In this document: positions 50,861 to 60,351 of the stretch, piece by piece
How positions within the stretch are numbered: the stretch's first letter is position 1
Layout: the number at the start of each line of letters is the position of its first letter
NCBI GenBank assembly: GCA_026182355.1
Contig: JAPFBL010000530.1
Coordinates: forward strand, 72,501 to 136,500
Reading direction: 5' to 3'
Source of the DNA: Hermatobates lingyangjiaoensis
Lineage: Eukaryota; Arthropoda; Insecta; Hemiptera; Hermatobatidae
Length of the DNA: 64,000 nucleotides
Program-made: the position numbers and the translations under genes
The notes under the pieces: model-generated
What the model was told of the DNA's origin: nothing
Seen by the model: only the letters and a program-made list of their open reading frames with translations
Databases searched by the model: none

Positions 50861-51175
50861 CAGGCTAGCTCAGTGGTAACGTGCTCGCCTCTGAACTGGT
50901 AGGTCCGGGGTTCAATCCCCACCTGGCCCTCTGTTCGTTCATGCGGGAGATGAATAAATCTGAGCATGTCGTCCCTCGGAGAGGACGTTAGGCCGTCAGT
51001 CCCGAACCTGTACAATGTTCAGACACTCGTTATAGATTCTTACTCTAAATACACTTGAGTTAGCCAAAATTTAGGACTCCAATGTAAAATCAATAGAATC
51101 AGTCTTCATTGTGTGGTATCATAAAGGCCTAATGTTCAGCCTATGTGTGTTCCCTTGTGGGACTGACACTGTAAC
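50861..51175 (+). mobile_element. Full-length tRNA-derived SINE with LINE-like tail
   Basis: A-box TAGCTCAGTGG (50866-50876), B-box GGTTCAATCCC (50909-50919), body ATGAATAAATCTGAGCATGT, GAGAGGACGTTAGGCCGTCA, ACACTTGAGTTAGCCAAAAT. The tail TTGTGTGGTATCATAAAGGC, CAGCCTATGTGTGTTCCCTT, GTGGGACTGACACTGTAACC matches the LINE 3' unit at 30503-31932 in reverse. The clearest SINE-LINE tail match here. Confidence 0.92.
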
Positions 51176-51196
51176 CTATACAAATATGAATTTAGG

Positions 51197-51435
51197 AGGC
51201 CAGGTAGCTCAGTGGCAACGTGCTTGCCTCTGAACTGGTAGGTCCGGGGTTCAATGCCCACTCTGGCGCTTGATTTATTTACGCTGGATGTGCATAAATC
51301 TGAGTACGTCATCCCTCGGAGAGGTCGTAAAGCCGTCGGTCCCGAGCCTGTACTCATTAAAGATCTCTACACTATAAATACACCTGAGTTATGTAAAATT
51401 TAAAATTCCCATTATAGAACCTAATACTACATTAG
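51197..51435 (+). mobile_element. tRNA-derived SINE
   Basis: Second copy 22 bases downstream, same strand: GGTAGCTCAGTGGCAACG, GGGTTCAATGCCC, GGTCGTAAAGCCGTCGGTCC. It ends near AACCTAATACTACATTAGG without the LINE-like tail. Confidence 0.9.
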
Positions 51436-51620
51436 GTATTATTAGGTAGAAATATCCTAATGTAGTATTAGGACACATTAAATGTCCTAAATATACTTAA
51501 AACAATGATCATATATTTGTTCCATCGTTAAATGGAACCATATATTCTTCCTTATATATGTACAGTACTTTTACTATACTAATTTGATTAGTATTACATT
51601 TTACTAATGATGTCTTCATT
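51436..51620. other. Short inverted repeats after the SINE
   Basis: CTAATGTAGTATTAGG occurs in opposite orientations at 51422 and 51468. Confidence 0.5.
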
Positions 51621-52045
51621 AGTAAACAATGATCTTCTTTGTGTGATATCACAAAGGGGCAATGTTCGGTCTATTTGTGTTCTGTTGTAAGACTACCATT
51701 GCAACCTAACCTACAAATTAACGAATAATATTTTTTTAAATTGCATTTAATAGATTGCTAACCAACAAAAGCAGTTACTTAACTCTAATAATGAATGCCT
51801 ACTCGTTAAAGATCTCTAGACTATATATACTTGAGTTAAACAAAATTTAGGACTCCCAATGTAGAATCATCTCCTTTGTGTGGTATCACAAAAGGGGCTA
51901 TGTGTTTTCTGTTGTAGAACTACCACTGTAACCTAACCTACCAATTAAAGAATAATATTTTTTTAAATTACATTTGATAGATTGTTAACTAACAAAAGAA
52001 ATTGCTTAACTCTTAGCGTTGATACATTAATAATGAATGCCAACG
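51621..52045 (+). repeat. Tandemly duplicated SINE 3' tails
   Basis: Two copies offset by about 230 bases (51638-51798, 51868-52040): TTTGTGTGxTATCACAAAxGGG, TTCTGTTGTAxxACTACCA, CAACCTAACCTAC, GAATAATATTTTTTTAAATT, then CTTAACTCT and AATAATGAATGCC. The second carries upstream SINE body (CTCGTTAAAGATCTCTA, ACTTGAGTTAAACAAAAT). It is a segmental duplication including a SINE 3' half and flank. Confidence 0.85.
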
Positions 52046-52435
52046 ATGATTCAGTTTTTTTTTTGTACAAAAAGAAAATTGACAGTATTGATTTGCTTTG
52101 AGTTTCCAAAATAATGCGAAAGTTGTTTGATAATAATTGGGAGTTGAACTGAAGTCCTGTTAACTATACCACAAGTCTTGGTACTCAAGGTTTCGTTTGA
52201 CTAACATTTGCCTCTATTTTAATTAACTTCCTTTAGCCCAAAGTTTATAACAGTTTGAAAACTGAATTCTGTTTCCATCTTCTCAAAAGCTAAAATCAAG
52301 TTTGCCATAATGAGTTTGTCAAATGTTTTGATCTTTATTGGTTAGCAATCGATTTTCACCAAATATCAGTAATCCTTTGGAATTTCCAAGAATCACGTCA
52401 TAATCTAAATTTTCTGTCTTTTATCATTAAGCTTT
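52046..52435. other. Unclassified sequence
   Basis: No structured feature. Confidence 0.4.
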
Positions 52436-52439
52436 TACT

Positions 52440-52510
52440 TTACTATATATGAAAAATAATCTGGAGTGGTTGACACTCAGACGTAAGCGTCATAAACAAA
52501 CTTACAGCAC
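52440..52510 (-). repeat. Repeat Y
   Basis: AATAATCTGGAGTGGTTGAC, ACTCAGACGTAAGC; diverged copy. Confidence 0.55.
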
Positions 52511-53035
52511 ACAGTTTTAAAAAATTGACATTACAATTGTGATGATGAGAATAATATACACAATTCTAAACAGTATAATAATAAATTAACATTATTATTA
52601 CTGCTTATTACTTATTACTTATTAAGTAATTATTGCTTATTGCTTAATAAATAATATAATATAATAATAATAATAAATAATAAATATTATGTATTGCTTA
52701 TTACTTATTATTATTATTATTATTATTATTACTCCCTCTCATCAAATTATTTACATACTATAAAATTCAAATGTTTAACTGTATTACTTATAAAAATTTA
52801 ACATATCTATCATTATATATCACACCACACTTACAATACATTTAAATCATGTATTTATAATATATATGTCTATATGACATCACTCAATGTTTTCTTATCT
52901 CGGTTAGATATATTCAACTATTTTTATTTTTTATCGAGGTTTCTTCTAACTACAAATCGAGATGAAACGTTCTCATAAAGGTGTTTAACGCTAGACTAAG
53001 CTTCGATAAAGAAGAAATAGTGTATACAATAAACG
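52511..53035. other. AT-rich with TTA/TAA short tandems
   Basis: Irregular TTACTTA and (TTA)n at 52595-52732. No gene. Confidence 0.5.
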
Positions 53036-53044
53036 AAAGTCATA

Positions 53045-53190
53045 TATATATATACCAATTAAAAAAAGCAGTGACACATAAACAGAAACACAACAAAGAC
53101 TCACTTTTCAATATTTCGACCGTAATGGCGGTCGTCCTCAGGAGAAGAAGTGAATTGACGGAGGGACGACAGTCAACTCAATATATATAT
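53045..53190 (-). repeat. Hammerhead family 5 unit
   Basis: TA tracts at 53043-53053 and 53181-53191 border AAAGCAGTGACACATAAACA, the motif and GAATTGACGGAGGGACGACA. The cleanest family 5 copy. Confidence 0.85.
53110..53141 (-). ncRNA. Hammerhead-like motif, family 5
   Basis: Minus strand: CTGAGGA, extra C, GACCG-CCATTA-CGGTC (five perfect pairs), GAAA, TA, TT. Outer CACTT/AAGTG with CTC-side pairs suggests helix I with an internal loop. Confidence 0.68.
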
Positions 53191-53194
53191 ATAC

Positions 53195-53395
53195 TTCAAT
53201 CAAAGATTCTGGACTGTAGCATGGTAACAAGCAATGCTAACACACTCACCCACCCACCCACACAGACATAGACATCATCGAATAACCTTCATAAAACGAC
53301 TTTTGGGACCTCAAAACATATAATTCCGTCAAAATCTCGAGATCGAATTTTTTCGCGATCACTACACTTTACTTATAGTAAAGGAAAAATTTTTT
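53195..53395 (-). repeat. Repeat Z, minus strand
   Basis: Starts within the TA tract of the family 5 unit: AAAGATTCTGGACTGTAGCA, CACTCACCCACCCACCCACA, TATAATTCCGTCAAAATCTC, GATCACTACACTTTACTTAT. Confidence 0.8.
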
Positions 53396-53399
53396 AGTC

Positions 53400-53760
53400 A
53401 ATTAATTTGTTAATTTAGTTAATTTGCTAAAAACAACTCCGAGGATTACAAAAAAAAAAAAAGAAAACGAATGTTATAGAGCTGTTAATCTTCCTTCATC
53501 ACATTTTATTATTTTTTATCTTGTAATATATGTATCCAGTATTGCTTATTACAGACAAACCGATGCCAGAGGTAAAATAAGTTTTTGTTTTTCAGCAACT
53601 TCTCATAGAAAACTTCTAACTTTCTCCAACAACCAGCGATCTAAATTTATTGGAAGTTAAGCATAGGAATAAGTTTTATTGGTACTTATTCTGCTTCTGA
53701 GATGACATTTAAAAAGTCAAAACTAATTCGGTGAATTTATAAAAATATATTTAAAATTCG
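53400..53760. other. Unclassified sequence
   Basis: A 78-codon frame (53424-53660) is unrecognised. Confidence 0.4.
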
Positions 53761-53764
53761 CCGA

Positions 53765-53905
53765 AAGTCAGCAGTATCTAGTTAGAATTTCCAAAAAAAA
53801 AATTAATTGCTCGATCAATCCTCTCAGAGAACTTAGAACTTTTTTTTTTTACTAAAGATCGAATTTTTTCACAATCACTATACTTGACTTATAGTAAAGT
53901 AATAC
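53765..53905 (-). repeat. Repeat V followed by a piece of repeat Z
   Basis: 53765-53850 mirrors 37425-37500. 53850-53900 (GATCGAATTTTTTCACAATC, ACTATACTTGACTTATAGTA) is the left end of repeat Z on the minus strand. V may therefore be the interior or an insertion of Z. Confidence 0.55.
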
Positions 53906-54305
53906 AAATTAATAAATCACAGGTAAAACAAACGAATTCTTTGATTCCTAAAAAAATTAAATAACCTTAATTTTGTTTCTTTGAAATGTTTCAGTACTTC
54001 TGCTTTTCTTTCAAAACCCTTTTTAAGTTTATAGTTTTATACTAGTGAAGCTAATTGAGGCGTAAATTATTGAAAAAAAGGTATTTAAATTTATTTTTTG
54101 TTAGCATTTAATATCCCGTAAATTGCTTTTTAATAGGTTAAAAAAAATAGGGTTAATTAATTGTTGTGTCGATCCAAAGTTTGTTTGCTCTTATTGTTCA
54201 AAAGCTACTTTGAATATGGGTTCTAGGAAATACTGGTGTAGTGATTTTATGCCACTCACTTCAAAGGGAGTTAATGTCAGTTGACTTTGATGCATTTATT
54301 AACGT
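53906..54305. other. AT-rich sequence, nothing recognised
   Basis: No structured feature. Confidence 0.4.
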
Positions 54306-54309
54306 ATAA

Positions 54310-54432
54310 AATGTTTTCTCATGATTACAGACGAAAAGAAACACTATGCAATAACACTCATAAATTATTTCATCAAACGACGTGTTACGTTTGTAACGTA
54401 GTTTGTTTGATATGACCTAGTGTTCATCATTG
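54310..54432 (-). repeat. Eroded hammerhead-type repeat
   Basis: Mirror of 57230-57345: TAATCATGAGAAAACA and TAGTGTTTCTTTTCGTCTGT on the minus strand. The core is reduced to ATGATGAACACTAGG. Confidence 0.5.
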
Positions 54433-54458
54433 GGGGGCATTTACAATACAAAAAAATA

Positions 54459-55219
54459 CAGTGGTACCTCGGGATACGAGTGCCTTAACATACGAGTTAT
54501 TTGAGATACAAGCTGTCAAATGAGCGAAATTTTGTTTTAAAATACGAGTGAAATTTGAGATACGAAGAACAGCCAATTGTAGTTTCAGGTTATTTATAAA
54601 TATATACATTTCTTTTTTCTACGATGCCGCCAACGGCCCACTCAGTTCTTAGTTTACCTGTGAAAATTGGAAGATCTTGGGAATGTGGGAGAGAGTTTCA
54701 CAGTTCGTGGCAAAGAAACACCACGAAAAAAAGTTGCAACTTTGCATCGGATCTATTTAATGAAACTTGCCTAACTCATATACGTAGTATTCTGAAAGGG
54801 AGGAAGAAACAAACCTTCTTGGACAGTTTTTTTTTAATCCTGCGAAAAAGGCAAAGACCAGTGAAGAGAAAAGCAGTAACTAAAATTAAGCATACAATAG
54901 CATTTCACTTATGTCTAAGTTAAATTTAAATAACCGAAATACTAATTGCATATGTACGTAAACTTGATAAAACCAGTTTTTCTAACCACCTCTACATTCT
55001 CTTTTATTATGTTTTTATAGAATATTTGTCATTTATAAATAAATTTTTGTTGTTCAAAATTACGTAACAAAAACAATTATAAGTAAGTATTTTTGGGGCT
55101 GGAACGGAGTAATGGCATTTCAATTGATTTCAATGGGGAAAATTGCTTGGAGATACGAGTAAATTGACATACGAGCAAGTTTATGGAACGCATTAAACTT
55201 GTATCCCGAGGTACTACTG
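54459..55219 (+). mobile_element. Tigger/pogo-type DNA transposon, internally deleted
   Basis: Ends CAGTGGTACCTCGGGATACG, and complement of the right end CAGTAGTACCTCGGGATACA, flanked by TA on both sides (54457-54458, 55220-55221). Inner repeats GATACGAG recur near both ends. 761 bp against 2-3 kb for an autonomous element. Confidence 0.93.
54624..54923 (+). pseudogene. Tigger-type transposase C-terminal fragment
   Basis: The frame reads FASDLFNETCLTHIRSILKG, RKKQTFLDSFFLILRKRQR. 'HF--IL-GRKKQTSLDSFF' is the conserved C-terminal tail of Tigger/jerky-family (pogo) transposases. Just upstream in another frame is GMWERVSQFVAKKHHEKK, the preceding part of the same domain, so there is a frameshift near 54740. 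The helix-turn-helix/CENPB domains and the DDD catalytic core are deleted. The 99-codon frame with its internal ATG is not a real gene. Confidence 0.85.
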
Positions 55220-55224
55220 TATTT

Positions 55225-55390
55225 ATAAAAACTTTAAAAATTGAATAGAGAAAACAGCGAAAATGATTAAATTTTGTTTAATACTGCCTCAGTAATTATA
55301 TATTGGTTTATTTATTGTTTATATTTACACTTTTATTTATATCTATATGCTTATAAAAGAACTCTGATGTTCTTGTTTAAATATTTCCAC
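55225..55390. other. AT-rich sequence, nothing recognised
   Basis: No structured feature. Confidence 0.4.
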
Positions 55391-55397
55391 ACACGTG

Positions 55398-55520
55398 ATA
55401 AAATGATTTCACATATGAAATAACAATCAATGATCAAACAACAATATGAAATGGGAAAACGAGACTAAGATCTTTCAACCGTAAAAGCGGTCTTCGTCAG
55501 AGTCAAAACCCAACTCCTAA
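55398..55520 (-). repeat. Family 13 half-unit without TA tract
   Basis: AAATGATTTCACATATGAAA, CAATCAATGATCAAACAACA, motif, AGTCAAAACCCAACT. The hairpin tail is shortened. Confidence 0.85.
55467..55500 (-). ncRNA. Hammerhead-like motif, family 13
   Basis: CTGACGA, A, GACCG, 6-base loop (one base shorter), CGGTT, GAAA, GATC, TT. Confidence 0.62.
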
Positions 55521-55699
55521 ACCCACGTGAAAATTGGAATACCTGTTAATTTTATTTTATGACGAATTATTCAAATAAAATATTAAAGAAAGCAGTAAGT
55601 AATATATTAATTTACAAATAATTGAATTAAAAAGTAAGAAGAATGCAGAATAAACTCTCTCAACAAGTAAAATGTATGACTCCAGATGTAAACCGATCA

Positions 55700-55779
55700 A
55701 ACATTAATCACACATGGAATTATAACTGTTGCTATAATTTCTTAACACTGAGTGACACAAGAGGTCACGGGTCGTCTAG
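55700..55779 (+). mobile_element. Helitron-like 3' end, copy 2
   Basis: Hairpin GTGAC (55752-55756)/GTCAC (55764-55768), then GGGTCGT and CTAG at 55776-55779. Upstream TATAACTGTTGCTATAATTT is shared with the other two copies. Confidence 0.55.
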
Positions 55780-56050
55780 TATTAGCTTAAAATCTGTTTA
55801 TGTTATAGAATAAACCTGAAGAGTTCTTCTTCGAAAGATCTCTGTCCCATTTTTGAAAATCTTATTGTCAAGATGATGTCATATTTATTTCACGAATTTA
55901 CTGTTGATTCTTGTCGTACACATATGTAAAAGAAATTCTATTTATCAGGAACCGGTCGGTTTTCCAGCTTCAAATCAAATTTTCAAAGCGAACGGTTTGA
56001 ATAACAATCGTATTTGGAACTTAAGAAATGTATAGGTGTATGAAATTTCG
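55780..56050. other. Unclassified sequence
   Basis: No structured feature. Confidence 0.4.
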
Positions 56051-56055
56051 AAAAT

Positions 56056-56355
56056 ACGAGAGCAGTTTGATAAGTCCATGACTTTTTGAATAAAACAAAA
56101 ATTTTTCGACAAAGAAACATTTTATTTTTCTACATAGTCACCTTTTAGCTCGATTCATTTAGCCCAGCGTTTTTCTAATTTTTTTATTCCCTCCAAATAA
56201 AATGTTTTCTCAAAGCTCTCAAAATACGCGTTTGTTTCGGTAATGATTGGTTCATTCGACTCAAATCTCTTACCGCCCAGCCATTTCTTTAGGTTTTGGA
56301 AACAGAAAATAGTCGCAGGAGGCTAAATCAGGAGAATATGCTGGATGGGGTAGCA
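56056..56355 (-). pseudogene. mariner M3 copy 2, transposase C-terminus and end
   Basis: Starts with the terminal repeat (GAGAGCAGTTTGATAAGTCC), then the complement of KKWLGGKRFESNEPIITETN, AYSPDLASCDYFLFPKPKEM and CIELKGDYVE-like codons. It covers only the last 80 or so residues, including the third catalytic Asp (PDLASCD), and breaks off near 56355 where the N-terminal side should follow. In this copy the codon after VE remains a stop-like context with AAATAAAATG. Opposite orientation to 36222-36664. Confidence 0.88.
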
Positions 56356-56359
56356 GTTC

Positions 56360-56690
56360 CTATATTTAATAAACTATTACATTAGAGGTTTATAATGATT
56401 GATTTTAGAAATATAAACTTAAAAGAAATGTCAACTTAAATACAAATGTTCCAAGGTAATATTAGAAAGACATATTACTTTAATTAATGTTATTTTATGT
56501 GGGGCAATATGAATTAAATATTTTAATTTACAGTTTTTGTTAGTTTCAAATGCTTGATTGTGTATCTACTTTGAATTGATGTTTCATTTATTTATGTAAT
56601 AAAAGAAATGCAATTTTTACTTTGAAGTGATTTTTTGTTTTATTAAATATATATATATTTATTTATTTATTCATTTACTCTTCTTTATAT
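56360..56690. other. AT-rich sequence, nothing recognised
   Basis: No structured feature apart from TTTA repeats near 56665. Confidence 0.4.
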
Positions 56691-56692
56691 AA

Positions 56693-56810
56693 TCTAGGAG
56701 GTCTCAGAGCTTATTTTTCTTCATTCTGAATCTTCCTACGACATTTTGTCTCATATACATATCGTAGGAAGAATCAGAATGAAGAAAAATAAGCTCTGAG
56801 GCCTCCTAGA
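56693..56810. repeat. Hairpin, 49-base arms
   Basis: 56693-56741 and 56762-56810 are inverted copies with two mismatches; block CTTATTTTTCTTCATTCTGA. TA-rich on both sides. No hammerhead core. Confidence 0.9.
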
Positions 56811-56879
56811 AAATATATATATCTTGATTCAATATTGAGTTCAATATTGTGTATATTGAATATATCTGTTCAATGTATT

Positions 56880-56985
56880 GAACCAGTTGGGTTTTTGACT
56901 CTGACGAAGACCGCTTGTTACGGTTGAAAGATCTTAGTCTTGTTTTCCGATCTCTTATTATGGTTTGATCATATCTTGATTCATG
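56880..56985 (+). repeat. Family 13 half-unit
   Basis: ACCAGTTGGGTTTTTGACTC, motif, CTTGTTTTCCGATCTCTTAT, TATGGTTTGATCAT. No TA tract directly adjoining. Confidence 0.88.
56901..56935 (+). ncRNA. Hammerhead-like motif, family 13
   Basis: CTGACGA 56901-56907, A, GACCG/CGGTT, GAAA 56926-56929, GATC, TT; helix I GACT/AGTC. Core intact. Confidence 0.65.
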
Positions 56986-57045
56986 TAAAGAATACTATAT
57001 CAAATTCATGGGCCAAACAGGACTATTTGTTTTCATGGATTTATA

Positions 57046-57159
57046 ACAAGAAATAGCAATAACAGTTATTTCTGTCAATCACATTCAGGAAATGTATTTT
57101 ATTAACTGTTGCTATAATTCCTTAACACTGAATGACACAAGGAGTTATGGGTCGTCTAG
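57046..57159 (+). mobile_element. Helitron-like 3' end, copy 3
   Basis: TAACAAGAAATAGCAATAAC, TGTCAATCACATTCAGGAAA as in copy 1, then TGAC/GTTA hairpin and CTAG at 57156-57159 followed by T. Confidence 0.55.
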
Positions 57160-57229
57160 TACTAGTTTAAACTTTAGTTGTTTTTCTCTAATCAATTTCA
57201 AAATGTTTATACATATTTCGTTTGTTTTG

Positions 57230-57345
57230 TAGATGTAACTTGATGATTCAAACTAAGTGTTTGAAACGCCTCGTTTGATTAAATCTTTTTTTTTTCGTGT
57301 GAAGACTTAGTGTTTCTTTTCATCTCTAATCATGAGTAAATACCA
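57230..57345 (+). repeat. Hammerhead-type repeat, degenerate
   Basis: At 57240: TTGATGA (C3 changed), AAAC/GTTT stem, GAAA, CGCC, TC. Tail CGTGTGAAGACTTAGTGTTT, CATGAGTAAATACCATACAA resembles 61365-61480 and 63880-64000. Confidence 0.5.
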
Positions 57346-57716
57346 TACAATAACAGCTAGCATAGGTGGAGAGTAAAAATGTTTATTCTCAGCAAAAGCC
57401 TAGCAGTATAACTAGGAATTATATTGTCGTGAGACAGAATGAGAAGCAGTAGCATGAAAGCAGCTGAGTCAGGTTTAGAACGAACAAATTGTCTCATATT
57501 GAACCCGGTAAACGCTCCTAAGACCACTGTGGCGTAGCAACTATTTTTGCCACTCGAGACTATCCTAGCATTTGCCTCCCCTCCCCGGCGTTACAGTACC
57601 ATTCAAAACTCCAGAACATCTTGAAAATATTTATTTTCATGGAATTACAATCAAAGATTTAATTTTAGACTGCTGTTATTGGTCCCACACTTTTTTTTTC
57701 ATTGTTTAAACCGATC
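57346..57716. other. Unclassified sequence
   Basis: No structured feature. Confidence 0.4.
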
Positions 57717-57724
57717 CCCTAGAG

Positions 57725-58273
57725 CAGTGGTTCTCTACGGGGTCCACATGGACCCCCAGGGGTCCACAGAGGATTACTGGGAGTCCATGAGGAAAGTAGT
57801 ATTCTAAAGGTCCATGACTCGCGATTAGAGCTCTATGTTAAGTTTAAATGATTTATCAGCAAACAAAAAATAAACCAAAGAGTAGTAAGCTTTGGCCGTA
57901 CAATATTCAAACATAATTAAAATATAAGGCCTAATATCCTCGTCAGTATGTTAAAATGTTCCAATGTTTTAAAATTTTCTATTGCACTTCTCTTTATGGT
58001 ACATTCAAAATTGATTCTGTTACAATTTATTTCAGGGTACTTTATAAAATATTAATAAAGAAATATTTTGTTATTGTTTTAAAAACATTTTTTGTATTTC
58101 GGCATGCGTTGTAGATGTAATGAAATGATTTAATAATTAACGATATTCATTTACCTAAAAACAAATATTTATTTATAAATTTGTATAATTATGTTTTTTA
58201 AGTATTCGGGGGGAGTGGGGTCCACAAGTAGCTTTTAGGGGGTCCACAAGCAAACAAAGGTTGAGAACCCCTG
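57725..58273 (+). mobile_element. Non-autonomous hAT element with perfect 8-bp duplication
   Basis: Duplication CCCTAGAG at 57717-57724 and 58274-58281. Left end CAGTGGTTCTCTACGGGGTC; the complement of the right end starts CAGGGGTTCTCAACC. Both ends carry GGGGTCCAC blocks, as in common animal hATs. 549 bp, no transposase. Interior resembles 21370-21500. Confidence 0.95.
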
Positions 58274-58329
58274 CCCTAGAGGGTGATAACGTCAGCCGTT
58301 TACCGGCTTTTTGTTTGATCGGTGATTCG

Positions 58330-58392
58330 ACGGATTCTACATTGGAGGCCCTAAATTTTGCCCTGACTGAAGTACATTTTGAGTAGGGGAAA
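58330..58392 (-). mobile_element. SINE 3' portion, separated from its head
   Basis: ATTCTACATTGGAGGCCCTA, AATTTTGCCCTGACTGAAGT: complement of the SINE body end. The head lies at 59085-59225, same strand. Confidence 0.75.
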
Positions 58393-58433
58393 AAAAAAAG
58401 CTTATAAGTTTATATTATTTGTTAGTTTATAAT

Positions 58434-58770
58434 AACATACATAAGGGAATATTGAGTAACTTGTGGACAAGTCTATGTTTTTGTCCTGTCCTTTTCGTTT
58501 ATTTATATGTGTGTTGTCTATGCTAGTTAGTATTAAGTTTTACCCACAAGGGAATATCCATGTACCTTGTGGGATATTAGAACAAAGAATTAAGATTTAA
58601 GATTAGTATATATGTTTTAAACCGCAAGGGAATAACTTAGTACCTTGGGGTAGCCTAGAATTCAGATTAGAATTAAGATTAGTATATATTTTCAACCACA
58701 AGGGAATTGCCTATACCTTGTGGTAGCACTAACGAGTTAAGGTTAGATTTAAGTTTCATGTACATAAGTA
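58434..58770 (+). repeat. Tandem repeat of hairpins, about 85-bp unit
   Basis: Three units (58534, 58620, 58696), each with CCACAAGGGAAT ... CCTTGTGG, able to form an 8-bp stem, spaced by TTAAGATTAGTATAT. A weaker unit may start at 58440. Stem changes are partly matched (CCGCAAGG with CCTTGGGG). Lies directly upstream of the LINE L3 3' region, so may be part of it. Confidence 0.75.
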
Positions 58771-58819
58771 TTATGTGTTTGTCTCATTTCTGCGTGTATA
58801 ATTTATATGTCTTTGTCTT

Positions 58820-59084
58820 AAATTTGTCTATATCGGTTCAGGCCTTATGTACTCTTACATGCCTCTGTCTGTAGAGTTATCAAGTTTAACCTGTTTTATG
58901 ACGTTTGTGAGACCGATGACTTGACAAGGATGCGTGACGTAGCCCACCGCCGTGAGGTCCACCTCGGATGCTCCAGGGTTCTTTGAACTGTCGAGTGACA
59001 GAAGAGGGCAGCACTTTAAGCGTCGGCCTTGTTTAGTTTTGGTGTCATAGCCGAGAGGCCCTAGATACATTTAACATCAAAACA
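58820..59084 (+). mobile_element. LINE L3 3' untranslated region, copy 2
   Basis: GTGAGGTCCACCTCGGATGC, AGAAGAGGGCAGCACTTTAA, GCGTCGGCCTTGTTTAGTTT, GGTGTCATAGCCGAGAGGCC. Collinear with 39555-39690. No coding part is present; it sits between the two parts of a SINE. Confidence 0.7.
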
Positions 59085-59225
59085 GGCTTAACGTCCTCTC
59101 TGAGGGACGACGTACTCAGATTTATTCACCTCTCGCGTGAATAAATCGAGGGCCAGGTGAGGATCGAACCCCGGACTACCAGCCCAGAGGCGACTACGTT
59201 AACCACTGAGCTAACCTGACCCCTT
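59085..59225 (-). mobile_element. tRNA-derived SINE head
   Basis: GCTTAACGTCCTCTCTGAGG, TTATTCACCTCTCGCGTGAA, GGATCGAACCCCGGAC (B-box), GTTAACCACTGAGCTAACCT (A-box), minus strand. Continues from 58330-58392 across a roughly 690-base insertion. Confidence 0.9.
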
Positions 59226-59294
59226 GGGTCCCAGACTTACATCTTTTTACAGTATTCGAATCAATACGTATACAGTCGTCATCAAAGAAAACCA

Positions 59295-59660
59295 AAATTT
59301 TTGAAAAATAATTCAAAGCATAAAAAAACTGTTAAATTAAATTAACTGTATACGCAAATAAATATAATAAATTTCAATCCTATTAAAAAACTAATTTTGA
59401 AAATTTTTAAATAAATTGATTTTTAATTAGCAAATATTACAGTTGAAAATCGCTTTAAAAACAGTATTGCACAAATAGAACATAAAAACAATTATGTTCT
59501 TAAAAACTCATTATGGTATAACATTACAGATTTTTTTGTTAGATTTTTATTGTTTTAATTTGTTTTCTATTTTCTATGTTACCCCCCCCCCCCCTCAAAA
59601 TGGCGCTTCCTGGCACGTATCGCGCGGGGTGAACCCCCCCCCCCCTTTTACTATATAATT
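59295..59660 (-). mobile_element. Repeat U, copy 2
   Basis: Mirror of 32296-32690. Two poly(C) runs (59582-59594, 59635-59645) correspond to the G-rich start; GGCGCTTCCTGGCACG matches GTGCCAGGGGGCGG in reverse. Confidence 0.7.
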
Positions 59661-59664
59661 GCCT

Positions 59665-60340
59665 GTAACTTTGGTAAAATGATTGTAACAGACATCCATT
59701 TAGTATAAATTTTTTTTGAGCAAATATTATTTTGAATTTTTTTTTTGTTTCAAGGCAAATGCATAAAAAGAAAACTTTAGAAGATTTATATTTTAAGTTT
59801 ATTTTTAAAAAATTTTATAATTATACTAATATTCTTTATTAGATTAACCCAATGAAATTATATATGAAAAAAAAAAATGTTTTACGTTCAAATAGACTTT
59901 TAAAACTCTACAATAACACAAAAAAAGGTAAAAGTTGGCTCAAGAAATGTTTCTTTTTAATAAAAGCTTCTAAAAAGATAAATCAATTTTAAGATAAATT
60001 TAATTCAAATAGAAGCTTTGATCTAGAGTTTAATTCAAAACACTTAATTGTTTTCAACAAATAAATCACTATGATTTTTGGCAACAAATCATTAAGGTAG
60101 TCTAAATGAATCGTCTTTCATTCCTATCGTTGGATATATTTCCAGTAAAACTATACCCTATGTTAAAACATCTCAAGTTAGGGATCTGTATATTTATGCG
60201 AACATGCCTTCTTTGATCTGGATCAGCAAGCTTTGGTCCCCGACAATGACCATGATCAGGATAATATTTACATAATTTGATTTACGAATATGTTTTAAAC
60301 AACTTTTATTTTTAATATTAGTAGTGTATTTATAGTCTTA
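59665..60340. other. AT-rich sequence, nothing recognised
   Basis: No structured feature. Confidence 0.4.
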
Positions 60341-60351
60341 TTGTTCTATGA

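Noticed and set aside
50861..50935. Functional tRNA gene (A- and B-box present)
   Set aside because: The same head occurs about ten times with a 150-250 base conserved body, and no acceptor-stem pairing or terminator follows. These are SINEs.
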